DNA from: Shewanella morhuae
Lineage (GTDB): Bacteria > Pseudomonadota > Gammaproteobacteria > Enterobacterales > Shewanellaceae
Assembly (NCBI RefSeq): GCF_900156405.1
Contig: NZ_FTNN01000021.1
Location: 1 to 53,436, forward strand
DNA: 53,436 bases
Reading direction: 5' to 3'
Made by a program: the position numbers and the translations under genes. The notes under the pieces were generated by a model. That model did no database searches, was not told the DNA's origin, and worked only from the letters and a program-made list of their open reading frames with translations. Below are positions 42,825-51,360 of the stretch, in pieces. The first letter of the stretch is position 1; the number at the start of each line of letters is the position of its first letter.

Positions 42825-43093
42825 TTTTTATTCATTGAAGGACAAAATGTCCGTCGATATATCACGTTTCTTTAGCGTATTTAATGAATAGAGATGAAAT
42901 ACATTACCAATTTGACTACTGAATTTGACGACTAATTAAGCGCTGCATAACATAAAACCAACGTTGCTAAAAAGCTTAAATCCCACCAATCGCAATATCA
43001 TTGATTTCTAAACTGTTAAAGTAAAAGATAAAAATTGCAAAAATTATTTGGGCTAAGTAACTTAAGCGCAGACTTAAACTAAGGACATTAATC

Positions 43094-43702
43094 ATGCTCA
43101 TGGAAAGAGGCGTATTAGTACGCTGGAACGATGAAAAGGGATTTGGCTTTATTCAGCCAGAAAAAAACAATGCACAGGATGTGTTTATTCACATTTCAGC
43201 GCTGAAAAAGATGGCGAGAAAACCAATCGTGGGCGACAGCATTTTGTATCAAACAGAAGTGCAAAGTGACGGCAAAATAAAAGCCATTATCGCCTCAATT
43301 GAAGGCGTGGCCATTGTTGCGTCAAGCCCAACGCCACGCTCCCATTCTGGTAGTGAAAATATTAATAGTCGCTACCAAACCCCTCATCGCTCACGTAAAT
43401 CATCCTTAAACAGCATAATACCGCTGTTGGTGATCATTGCGATTGGAGTATTCGGCTATCAAAAATATCAAGCATTCAATGAAGCCCCCATACTGACCAA
43501 TGATGATATTAAACAAATGCCACTTAATGAAACAAGAACACAAACACCTGCAACGCCAAGATTCCAATGTGAAGCGGGTAAAACCCATTGCAGCCACATG
43601 AGTTCCTGCGCAGAAGCGACATTCTATATCCAACATTGCCCCAATACTCAAATGGATGGCAACGGTGACGGCATTCCCTGTGAACGTCAGTGGTGTGGCT
43701 AA
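43094..43702 (+). CDS. cold-shock domain / membrane / excalibur-domain protein
   Basis: A 202-residue composite protein. Residues 1-70 are a cold-shock domain (RGVLVRWNDEKGFGFIQPE with the RNP-1-like KGFGFI, then DVFIHISAL). After a Ser-rich linker there is one membrane helix (about 109-127, LVIIAIGVFGYQ), then an excalibur calcium-binding domain (about 155-202) with CSHMSSCAEATFYIQHC and DGNGDGIPCE. If oriented N-in, the cold-shock domain would be in the cytoplasm and the excalibur domain outside. AAGGA precedes the ATG. Function is not known; the architecture recurs in proteobacteria. Confidence 0.88.
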   Translation: MLMERGVLVRWNDEKGFGFIQPEKNNAQDVFIHISALKKMARKPIVGDSILYQTEVQSDGKIKAIIASIEGVAIVASSPTPRSHSGSENINSRYQTPHRSRKSSLNSIIPLLVIIAIGVFGYQKYQAFNEAPILTNDDIKQMPLNETRTQTPATPRFQCEAGKTHCSHMSSCAEATFYIQHCPNTQMDGNGDGIPCERQWCG

Positions 43703-43761
43703 GACATACGCCGCATTGATAGTCTGGAATAGTGATAAACATATGAAAATTTGAGCCTCAC

Positions 43762-44109
43762 ATGCACACTGATATCATCACGCACATTGATTCACCTGAG
43801 ATGCTTGAGTCCATGTTAACCGAGCATACGGCGGTGCTGTTGTTATTTGGCGCGCCACACTGCGGCGTGTGCCAAACGCTCAAACCAAGAATTGCTGAGA
43901 TGTTAGCGCAAGCGTTCCCGCTGATGCAGATGGCCTATATTGATTGCCAAGCCCAAGCTGAGATAGCGGCGAGCCACAATGTATTTACCCTGCCTGTGGT
44001 GGAATGTGTGTTTTATGGCAAAACCTTTGGACGGTTTTCTAAAGTATTTTCGCTAGCGGATATAAAAGAGGCGCTTGCACGCCCCTATGGTTTAATCGTG
44101 ACGGAATAG
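43762..44109 (+). CDS. thioredoxin-family protein
   Basis: A 115-residue single-domain thioredoxin with the active-site Cys34-Gly-Val-Cys37 in LLFGAPHCGVCQTLKPRI and the cis-Pro in NVFTLPVVECVF near residue 77. It has no signal peptide, so it should be cytoplasmic. It has lost the usual WCGPC motif. It follows the cold-shock/excalibur gene by 59 bp on the same strand; partners are unknown. Confidence 0.88.
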   Translation: MHTDIITHIDSPEMLESMLTEHTAVLLLFGAPHCGVCQTLKPRIAEMLAQAFPLMQMAYIDCQAQAEIAASHNVFTLPVVECVFYGKTFGRFSKVFSLADIKEALARPYGLIVTE

Positions 44110-44148
44110 GTTTAATCGAGATGGAATAATCCAGAATTAGCACTGGGA

Positions 44149-44652
44149 TTACTTGTGCGTCAGCGGTCTAAAGCCTGCGTAATGCACTGACTTATCAAAC
44201 TTTACCTGCGCTGCTGGTGCTTCTATAAGGCGTGATGGACTAGCTTTACTACCGCAACCACAACCGCCTCCTGTAGAGTGACAACATCCACCTTTAGCGG
44301 CATGTTTTAGTGAAACGCGACCTTGGGATGCATCCGTCAACCTAAGATTAAGATCCACCGTTTGTGCAAGCAAAGTCGCCACAGTTTGACTGGCACTGCC
44401 TTTACTCACGCTAATCCCCGTATCGAGCAACTTTCCTAACATGCGCTCACCGATATTCTGGGCAATCACAATATCGGTACCCTGTTGAATAATCAGCTCA
44501 AGCATGGCTTTTTTCGCACTACAGTCACCCTCAAGCGCAGGGTTATCAACCAGTTTAATCAGCTGAAACTGTTCGTTATAAAAACCAATTTGCATGGCTT
44601 TAGTAAAGTGACTGGCGAGCCGTTCGCGGCTCATTGGCATGGCAATAATCAT
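44149..44652 (-). CDS. NifX/NifB-like dinitrogenase FeMo-cofactor-binding domain protein
   Basis: The 167-residue protein has a Nitro_FeMo-Co domain (about 1-110): MIIAMPMSRERLASHFTKAMQIGFY, DIVIAQNIGERMLGKLLDTGI. The C-terminal part contains the Cys-rich stretch GGCCHSTGGGCGCGS (about 126-140), likely a metal or cluster site. No nitrogenase genes are in view, so nitrogen fixation is not implied; members of this family occur with iron-sulfur or metal handling. It overlaps the DUF134 gene by 4 bases (ATGA). Confidence 0.85.
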   Translation of the reverse strand: MIIAMPMSRERLASHFTKAMQIGFYNEQFQLIKLVDNPALEGDCSAKKAMLELIIQQGTDIVIAQNIGERMLGKLLDTGISVSKGSASQTVATLLAQTVDLNLRLTDASQGRVSLKHAAKGGCCHSTGGGCGCGSKASPSRLIEAPAAQVKFDKSVHYAGFRPLTHK

Positions 44653-44945
44653 AATAAATCCTTGTCTGTTTGGGTTGGCAACCTCAAGACCTGACCTTGA
44701 GTAATCGCCGTCGCCACTTTTTTACGGGCATTGGCGAGCAGGTATCCAAAGGTTTGCCGAGAGATCCCCATCATGGCTGCAGCTTCGAGCTGGCTTAATC
44801 TTTTAACATCCCCCAATTCGAGGGCCTCAAACTCATCGGCCTCTAGCTGAATATGGGTTAATTCAACCGCTGGGATCCCATTAGGCTTAAAGAGGCTACA
44901 GGGCACACAACTCGATAATTGACGGCATTTTTTGGGTCTTGGCAT
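44649..44945 (-). CDS. DUF134-family DNA-binding protein
   Basis: The 98-residue protein has the DUF134 pattern: N-terminal MPRPKKCRQLSSCVPCSLFKPNG with three Cys, ELTHIQLEADEFEALELGDVKRLSQLEAAAMMGISRQTFGYLLANARKKVATAI, which is a sigma-70 region-4-like helix-turn-helix. It is translationally coupled to the NifX-like gene, a common pairing, and probably regulates it. Confidence 0.9.
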   Translation of the reverse strand: MPRPKKCRQLSSCVPCSLFKPNGIPAVELTHIQLEADEFEALELGDVKRLSQLEAAAMMGISRQTFGYLLANARKKVATAITQGQVLRLPTQTDKDLL

Positions 44946-45141
44946 AGTTTTAATATCTTAAAATAGTTTTGAAATAGTCTTTATCTATTGAAATCGTGCT
45001 TTAGATTTTTGTGCACGTCTTGTGCACAAATAGCAAAACTCTGGAGCACTTAGTCAACGCAGTAAATGGATATAGACGATTCGTAAGCTTGATAACTAAG
45101 TTCAATAGCTAAGTTCAATTGATGAACCATAAGAACCGCCA

Positions 45142-45165
45142 AGTTTCTGGCCTAGGCCAGAAACT
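45142..45165. promoter_or_regulatory. perfect 24-bp palindrome
   Basis: The half-site AGTTTCTGGCCT at 45142-45153 is followed directly by its exact complement to 45165, with no spacer. It lies about 200 bp upstream of the DUF134 gene inside 44946-45398, which otherwise holds only a terminator. It could be an operator for a dimeric regulator or a cruciform-forming element. Confidence 0.5.
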
Positions 45166-45349
45166 ATTATTCACGCCAGTGGCATAACAAACTGCAACAC
45201 AGCTCACAGTTAGTTATATCAAGCATGGCTAATTAACCACCTCAAGCTAAGTGCAAACCCAAGCAGCTCCTGCAAAAAACAAACACTAAGCCATTGTTAT
45301 AGATGTGATTTCAGTAAAAACCCATTGTAACAACCAGCAAAAAATCCTA

Positions 45350-45375
45350 TAAAAAAAGCGCCACTAGGGCGCTTT
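45350..45375 (-). terminator. terminator of the M1 peptidase gene
   Basis: On the minus strand AAAGCGCC-CTAGT-GGCGCTTT is followed by further T residues (45351-45357). It lies 25 bases beyond the stop at 45399. Confidence 0.88.
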
Positions 45376-45398
45376 GGGGATTTTAGAAACTAAACCAA

Positions 45399-47366
45399 TT
45401 ACAAAATCAGGCTATTATTGCTGCGGTCGGCATCGGGTAATTTATGTTCGGGATCCAGTGTTGCCGTTTTAACGGATTTAGTGACAGGTAAGACAATCGT
45501 TGGCGAAACACGGTGCATCCAAGTTTCAACCGGAATACGAAAATCCTCACTCGTCCCATCGACATATTGCAAACGCAGCGTGACAGGCATAACCAACTTT
45601 TGTTTACTGGTCAGACTAATAGCTGTGCCTTTGCCATGTTTATCATCCACAGCTTTTACACCAGTAACCGCCATATCCAGCTGCCAATTGTTGAGATACC
45701 AGCCGCGCCACCACCATGCGAGATCTTCACCTGCGGCGCTTTCCATAAAGCGGAAAAAGTCCGATGGCGTAGGATGCTTAAACGCCCAAGTGGCAATGTA
45801 TTCTTTAAAGGCTGGATCGAATCTATCTGGCCCTAAAATCTGCTCACGTAGCAAGACCAACCCTAATGCACCTTTAAAGTAACTCACTGAATGGCGATAG
45901 GTTTCTGCAACCGCTTCCGAGGGTGCCATCAGAGTAGGCGCTTCTACATCAGCCAACACAGGCAAGATTTCATCTACAGGATTGCCGCCCTTAGGCGCAT
46001 ATTCGCTGTCGCGTTTAGGGGCAAACTCGCCATGATTAAAGGCATCCGAGGCATACACATCGATAAAGGTATTAAACCCTTCATCCATAAAGGCGTGGCG
46101 ACGTTCGTCTGAGCCCACAATCATAGGGAACCAGTTATGGCCAAGTTCATGGGCGGTTATCCAAAACAGCAGATCGTCCTTATCGTCCATGCCATCAAAC
46201 ACTATGCCGGGATATTCCATGCCAGCGCCCTGACCGCCGAGGTTGACCGCTGCAGGCCAAGGATAGGGATACCATTGGGAAAAATGCTCGATATTAGCTT
46301 TCACATACTCAGTGGCGCGATCCCATTTATTCGAGCCCACACCTTCGGCGGGATAAGCCGACATCGCCAGCGACGTTTTACCATTGGGTAGATTAATTCG
46401 CGCCGCATCAATCACAAATGCGTGGGATGCCGCAAAGGCCACATCGCGGGTGTGCTCCATACGAAAATGCCAATCTAAGGTTTTGTCCGCGCTTGGGCGA
46501 CTGTCGGTTTTAGCAAGATCTGCTAAGGTGCGGATATACACAGTTTTATCACTTTGCTTGGCCGCAGCGAATCTCTGCTGCTCGGTTTTAGTTAGCACAT
46601 CTTTTGGATTCACTAACTCGCCAGATCCCACCACCCAATAGTTACCCGGCACTGTGACCGTGTAATCTATGGTGCCGTATTCCAAGTAAAACTCAGAGCC
46701 TATGTAGGGATTGTTGTTCCAACCATGGAGATCGTCATACACCGCCATGCGTGGAAACCACTGGGCGATTTCAAAAATTTTGCCATTGCTCGACGGTGTG
46801 ACTGAAGTGCGGCCGCCCCAAACGCCGGGAACTTGATAGCTGTAATCAATCTGCAACTGTAGCTTGCCGCCATTCGCCGCCAGAGGCTCAGCCAAATCCA
46901 CCCGCATACGGGTATCATCGATTAAGAATTTAGCATCATAGCGTTTACCGCCGATCAACACTGTGACCTTATCGAATTGATATCCATCGGTAAATTGATC
47001 ACGGCGCCATTCGGACGCCACAGTGCTGCGCGAATCCTTACGGTACATGTTTTGATCTAACTGCACCCACAGCGTTGGTAAGGCATCGGGACTGTTATTG
47101 GTGTAGGTGATGACTTCTTTGCTGCTTAACTTATCGTTTTGTGTATCAATAGTGGCGTGCAAACTGTAATCGACACGATTCTGCCAAAACATTGCCCCGG
47201 GCTTGCCCGCGCCATTACGCAACGCCGTTGCAGGATAAGGTAGCGATAGCGGCGCAAACAAGGTTTGTGGATCAAAGTGTGAAGATACGGATGTAGTGGG
47301 CGCCGCAACAGCAAGCGCCGAGCAGCCAGCCCACAGGATGGCAGTTGCCCTGAGCCAATAAGGCAT
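45399..47366 (-). CDS. M1-family metallopeptidase, secreted
   Basis: With the ATG at 47366 (AAGGA upstream) the protein has 655 residues and a signal peptide ending at LAVAAP. The zinc motif HELGHNWF lies near residue 405, with the downstream Glu in MDEGFNTF 18-19 residues later, which is the gluzincin M1 arrangement. GGQGAGMEYPGI corresponds to the GAMEN-type exopeptidase motif, here GAGMEY. The N-terminal domain (about 30-260) is beta-rich. It is likely a periplasmic or surface aminopeptidase. Longer reading by 24 codons is possible in frame but unsupported. Confidence 0.9.
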   Translation of the reverse strand: MPYWLRATAILWAGCSALAVAAPTTSVSSHFDPQTLFAPLSLPYPATALRNGAGKPGAMFWQNRVDYSLHATIDTQNDKLSSKEVITYTNNSPDALPTLWVQLDQNMYRKDSRSTVASEWRRDQFTDGYQFDKVTVLIGGKRYDAKFLIDDTRMRVDLAEPLAANGGKLQLQIDYSYQVPGVWGGRTSVTPSSNGKIFEIAQWFPRMAVYDDLHGWNNNPYIGSEFYLEYGTIDYTVTVPGNYWVVGSGELVNPKDVLTKTEQQRFAAAKQSDKTVYIRTLADLAKTDSRPSADKTLDWHFRMEHTRDVAFAASHAFVIDAARINLPNGKTSLAMSAYPAEGVGSNKWDRATEYVKANIEHFSQWYPYPWPAAVNLGGQGAGMEYPGIVFDGMDDKDDLLFWITAHELGHNWFPMIVGSDERRHAFMDEGFNTFIDVYASDAFNHGEFAPKRDSEYAPKGGNPVDEILPVLADVEAPTLMAPSEAVAETYRHSVSYFKGALGLVLLREQILGPDRFDPAFKEYIATWAFKHPTPSDFFRFMESAAGEDLAWWWRGWYLNNWQLDMAVTGVKAVDDKHGKGTAISLTSKQKLVMPVTLRLQYVDGTSEDFRIPVETWMHRVSPTIVLPVTKSVKTATLDPEHKLPDADRSNNSLIL

Positions 47367-47607
47367 AATGGAGATTCCTTTATTATTTTTAGATGGATAC
47401 ACACAACAGCAGTAGCGCTTTAGACTGACGCTAAACATGGCCTATACGATACCAACTCAAGCCAAATCAGGCAGCCCTTAAAATGCATTTAAGCACCGAG
47501 GAATTGTTACAAAGGGTGTGCTGATGCGGGTTAGCGCTAGTGAAATAGCAAGCTCAGCAAACTGGTAAACAGCCATGACTTGGCAGTGGCTGTTTATTAA
47601 GTCTTGC

Positions 47608-49104
47608 TCAATCCTTAGATTCGCCATAACTCACCTGCACCGAATAGCCATCGCCCTGCTTAATAAAATCCACGAAATTATGAATAGCGGGCAATGCATC
47701 CTCCCTATGGTGCGACACGTACAACAACTGACTCAGATGATGCTCAGCTATCATCTCCAGCGCCCGCATCACTAAGCTGCGATTGATAAAATCTAAGCCT
47801 TGATACGGCTCATCTAAAATCAGCAATAATGGCTGTTTAATCAAGGCGCGGCCTATAAGCAATAATCGCTGTTGACCATAATCGAGCTTCTTAAAACTCG
47901 TGCTCGCAAGCCCGCTCATATGCAAAATGGTTAGCCATTCCTTCGCCAAATCTAACTGAGGTTTAGTGGGTTTATGGTACAAACCAATCGAGTCAAAAAA
48001 GCCTGAAAGCAGCACATCTAATGCCGAACAGCTAACGCGATATTGCAAATGCAGCGCCGACGACACTATGCCAATCCGTTGTTTAATTTGCCAAATGCTC
48101 TCGCCACTTCCACGAGGACGGCCAAAAAGCGTAATGTCGTTGCTATAGCATTGGGGGTGGTCACCTAAAATCAGCCCCAGCAAAGTGCTTTTACCACAAC
48201 CATTTGGCCCGCGAACTTGCCAATGCTGCCCCGCTTCGATGCGCCAATTCACACCGCTAAAAATCAGCCCACTGACATATTCCACTTTACCATTTTTAAT
48301 CTCGACCAGAGGGGAAAACGCCTCGGCGTTATGCCGTTGCCGCTCCATCAAGGCCAATAGTTCATCGCTGCGCTGCGCCGATAACGCATTAAGCTGCGCC
48401 ATCACCGGATGCTTGTGCCATTGCTCAATTGTCATAGGCGGACTGAGCTTATGCACACTCTGCCCCGATTTGAGCATCTCGCCATTAAACAGCGCCACAT
48501 GGCTGATACACGGCGGCAATTCTTCTTGGCGTGAGGTAATGATCAGCAACTGAGTATGCTCAGCTACCTCACTCAGTAGCTCAGATAAACTCGTTTGATG
48601 CTCAATATCAAGCCCTGCGTAAGGGTCATCTAAGATCAGCAATTGTGGCAAAATTGCCAGTGCCCGCGCTAGCATAACTCGGCGCGTCTCGCCAGTTGAT
48701 AACAGCTGAAAACCACGCAAACGCAAATGTTCAAGCCCCACTTTTTGTAATAGCACTGGGAGTTGGCTAGCATCTTGGCAGCATTCAAGCACTAAGGATT
48801 CGACACTTGAGCCGTAATCTAATTCGTCTTTTTCTAACTCGCGCTCCAGCAATGCTTGCTGCTGCCCCAGTGACACCCAACCGATACGTTGCGGCAGGCC
48901 AGTAATCGTCCCTTCATCGGGCTGAATGTCACCGGTTAATATCCGCCCAAGCAAAGAACCACTGTAACTATCGGTCGCAAAAATCGCCCAGTGCTCTGCA
49001 GGATGTAATTGCCATTCATCAACGACTAGCACCTCATTGTCACGCCCATATCGCAACTGTTTAACCACAATACTTTTGTCTTGGTTCGCGACAACATCAA
49101 GCAT
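47608..49104 (-). CDS. ModF-like tandem ABC ATPase protein
   Basis: The 498-residue protein (ATG 49104, AGGA upstream) has two ABC nucleotide-binding domains and no membrane part. In the first (about 10-230) the Walker A position reads DSYSGSLLG and lacks the Lys, while the signature LSTGETRRVMLARAL and Walker B LLILDDPYAGLD remain. The second (about 270-490) is complete: GPNGCGKSTLLG, LDYGQQRLLLIGRAL, LLILDEPYQGLDF. This matches ModF, a molybdate-associated ATPase of unclear function, and PhrA-type names. No mod genes are nearby. Likely active through the second site only. Confidence 0.85.
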   Translation of the reverse strand: MLDVVANQDKSIVVKQLRYGRDNEVLVVDEWQLHPAEHWAIFATDSYSGSLLGRILTGDIQPDEGTITGLPQRIGWVSLGQQQALLERELEKDELDYGSSVESLVLECCQDASQLPVLLQKVGLEHLRLRGFQLLSTGETRRVMLARALAILPQLLILDDPYAGLDIEHQTSLSELLSEVAEHTQLLIITSRQEELPPCISHVALFNGEMLKSGQSVHKLSPPMTIEQWHKHPVMAQLNALSAQRSDELLALMERQRHNAEAFSPLVEIKNGKVEYVSGLIFSGVNWRIEAGQHWQVRGPNGCGKSTLLGLILGDHPQCYSNDITLFGRPRGSGESIWQIKQRIGIVSSALHLQYRVSCSALDVLLSGFFDSIGLYHKPTKPQLDLAKEWLTILHMSGLASTSFKKLDYGQQRLLLIGRALIKQPLLLILDEPYQGLDFINRSLVMRALEMIAEHHLSQLLYVSHHREDALPAIHNFVDFIKQGDGYSVQVSYGESKD

Positions 49105-49399
49105 AACCACAGTTCCTTCTATTTTTAAGGGGATGATAAAAGCGGCATAACGTAATTGCACAAAGCAATCCTGTTAAGTAACACAATCACTTAGCACGAA
49201 AATAGCTCAGGCTTTTATCAGTAGATTAATAAGGGATAAGTCATCAGAGTAAAGCTTATTGGGAATAAAATCTAATGCGCTGAATGGCATAGATAAGGGG
49301 CTGTATAATGTAATGGTCAAGCTGGTATGAGGCAACCACTCTGACAGAACTGTGATAAAATCGGCACCTGTTTAACTTTCATATCAACAAGGTATTGTA

Positions 49400-49651
49400 A
49401 TGAACCCCATTATTGCCATCTTAAAAGAACATAACGTCAGCGACGCTAAAATTCACGAGCTATTTCAAACATTAACCGAAAATCCATTAATGGCGATGGG
49501 CACGCTCGGTCAATTAGGTATCCCTGCCGAAAAATTACAACAACTGCTGGGGTTAGTGATGCAGAAACCTGCCTTGATTAAAGAAGCCGTACTCGAACTC
49601 GGTTTGGATTTCTCAAAAGTAGAAGCCGCAAAAGCCAAACTGCAACAATAA
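49400..49651 (+). CDS. DUF2999-family small protein
   Basis: An 83-residue protein starting MNPIIAILKEHNVSDAKIHELFQTLTENPLMAM, predicted to be all-helical, with no signal peptide. The pattern fits DUF2999, found in Shewanella and relatives; function unknown. AAGG lies 8 bases before the ATG. Upstream region 49105-49399 holds both promoters of this and the ModF gene. Confidence 0.85.
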   Translation: MNPIIAILKEHNVSDAKIHELFQTLTENPLMAMGTLGQLGIPAEKLQQLLGLVMQKPALIKEAVLELGLDFSKVEAAKAKLQQ

Positions 49652-49682
49652 GCGCCGACTTTTGAAGTCTGTCGCCATCGTG

Positions 49683-49718
49683 CGCTAGGGGAATACGCGT
49701 AACTCAACTCCCCTAGCG
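49683..49718. terminator. inverted repeat after the DUF2999 gene
   Basis: CGCTAGGGGA and TCCCCTAGCG form a 10-bp stem around a loop of about 16 bases. No T-run. It lies between converging genes and may slow or end both transcripts. Confidence 0.5.
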
Positions 49719-49775
49719 AATGTTAAAACGATGAAATATCAAAAGCATTGATGCTAAACAGTCATCAGTTGAGAG

Positions 49776-50162
49776 CTAACTATTTTGCGCCTGCCACTCC
49801 TCAATCGCCTCTTTTGCCGCTCTAAAAGCCTCAATCCCCGCGGGCATACCGCAGTAAACGGTGCAATGCAGTAAGACTTCTTGAATTTCTTCAACCGAGC
49901 AGCCATTGTTTAGCGCGCCCCGCACATGCCCCTTCAACTCAGTCGGTGCCTTTAATGCCGCCAGCGTCGCAATGGTAATCAAACTGCGCGTTTGCCTTGA
50001 AATGACATCACGCACCCAAACCTCACCCCAGCAATTGGCCGTAACTAAATCTTGCAGCGGTTGCGTAAAATCCGTCGCACTACTGAGCGCCTTATCTACA
50101 TAGCTATCGCCCATCACAGCACGACGCACCTCAAGCCCTTTCTCGTATTGCTCATCGTTCAT
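49776..50162 (-). CDS. carboxymuconolactone decarboxylase-family protein
   Basis: The 128-residue protein matches the CMD (PcaC) family: GEVWVRDVISRQTRSLITIATLAALKAPTELKGHVRGALNNGCSVEEIQEVLLHCTVYCGMPAGIEAFRAA. The Cys pair in HCTVYCG near residue 98 resembles AhpD-type redox motifs (with 3 residues between them), so either decarboxylase or peroxidase-associated activity is possible. No protocatechuate genes are in view. AAGGATG precedes the ATG. It is the last core-like gene before the accessory end. Confidence 0.88.
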   Translation of the reverse strand: MNDEQYEKGLEVRRAVMGDSYVDKALSSATDFTQPLQDLVTANCWGEVWVRDVISRQTRSLITIATLAALKAPTELKGHVRGALNNGCSVEEIQEVLLHCTVYCGMPAGIEAFRAAKEAIEEWQAQNS

Positions 50163-50320
50163 CGATACATCCTTCTTCTTATGTGATTAAGCTATGTAAT
50201 TAGACTTATTGAACCACCGCCAAAGCTTGGAATACACAAAGATACCTATATTTTTTTGTAAATAACTCAGAAAGAAATGTGTCAGTCCTCGCTTTCGATC
50301 TTTCAAAGGTTGGCAGACTA

Positions 50321-50607
50321 TTTTGCTGCTCGTTTGCGGCTTAATAGCCAAAGTAAATCAAGCTGATGATTAAGCACTGTCATTCCAGTGACACGCCACC
50401 CCTTTTATTTCACAAAAAGTATCCATGAGGCCTCGACGACGGCATCTGCTGCATACGGAAGTGCAAATGCCGCGATCACATAAATGTGAAAGAGCATCCA
50501 TGACGTCAACGGTCACTTACATGCCAATGCTTAATCGAGCCAACTCTCCAGTTATCTGTATGCCTTTTTTACAAGCATACACTCTACAAATTTAACAATG
50601 GATGGCT
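50321..50607. repeat. noncoding repeat copy A (287 bp)
   Basis: Begins TTTTGCTGCTCGTTTGC and ends CTCGTTAAATT. It contains CTGTCATTCCAGTGACACGCC, a GACGGCATC hairpin region and CAACGGTCACTTACATGCC, all found again in copy B in the same order. It carries about 58 more bases than copy B, mainly around the GACGGCATC segment and after ACACGCC. The preceding 50163-50320 shows nothing else. Confidence 0.8.
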
Positions 50608-50836
50608 CGTTAAATTCTTTTGCTGCTCGTTTGCTGCTTAACAGCGGAAGCTGATTATTAAGCACTGTCATTCCAGTGACACGCCATAAACTCATCCATG
50701 AGGGCTCGACGACGGCATCCATGCCGTCAACGGTCACTTACATGCCAATGCTTAATTCAACCAACTCTCCAGTTATCTGTATGCCTTTTTATAAGCATAC
50801 ACTCTGCAAATTTAACAATGGATGGCTCGTTAAATT
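50608..50836. repeat. noncoding repeat copy B (229 bp), head to tail with A
   Basis: Starts directly after copy A with the same TTTTGCTGCTCGTTTGC. At its centre GACGGCAT-CC-ATGCCGTC (50711-50728) is a perfect hairpin. Outer parts match copy A at roughly nine of ten positions. No ORF with a ribosome site fits it. Confidence 0.8.
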
Positions 50837-50942
50837 AACGTCTATCGCTTTGGTGTTGCGTGCTATTTGATAAAAAGATGCATATTCCGTCTTTGGTTTA
50901 CTGGGCAACAACTCACTATTGTTGCGATTCACCATATGCTGT

Positions 50943-51032
50943 ACGCTAGTTTAAATTTTTGATTGATAAACAACACTTAAGCAATTACTTAATCAATCAA
51001 CGCTAGTTTGGTGTTAGCGAAAATCTCGCTAA
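50943..51032. repeat. direct repeats and hairpins upstream of the NYN gene
   Basis: ACGCTAGTTT occurs at 50943-50952 and 51000-51009; between them TTGATTGAT/ATCAATCAA (50959-50967 and 50992-51000) are inverted repeats. TTAGCGA-AAATC-TCGCTAA (51014-51032) is a further hairpin. The rest of 50837-51360 is AT-rich and without a gene. Confidence 0.5.
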
Positions 51033-51360
51033 TAAAATATGGCGATATATAAATAAATCAGGGAAGATCCGCTCTAGAAAAGCGAACAAGGCAAGGAAAA
51101 GCTTTCTATACCTCTCCTTAAAGATGCTCCCCCTCTGAACTAATTGTGATTCAGTTTAAGGTTTTACAAACCACAGACTGATAGCTTTATTATTGTTTTT
51201 ATTAAAATTTATTGTCTGTATTTGCTGTCTGGTAGCAAGAGCCATGGGCGGTAGCGTGCTTAAATCATTGGATAAAAAGCAATCATCATTAACTTCAAAG
51301 CTCAAACCAACTTATCTTCTTAATGAACGACTAAAAACAACCACATTCGTTGGAACAAAA

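Noticed and set aside
44149..44652. Nitrogen-fixation gene
   Set aside because: The NifX/NifB-like domain alone, without nif structural genes, does not indicate nitrogenase.
50321..50836. CRISPR array or integron attC array
   Set aside because: Repeat units are over 200 bp and contiguous, with no spacers and no recognisable attC core sites or integrase.
50676..50870. 64-codon frame inside and after repeat copy B
   Set aside because: It runs through the repeat, has no ribosome site and no protein-like composition; the first copy does not keep the frame.
51193..51360. 56-residue N-terminal extension of the NYN protein
   Set aside because: Hydrophobic start without a ribosome site, and NYN homology begins right after the downstream ATG, which has one.
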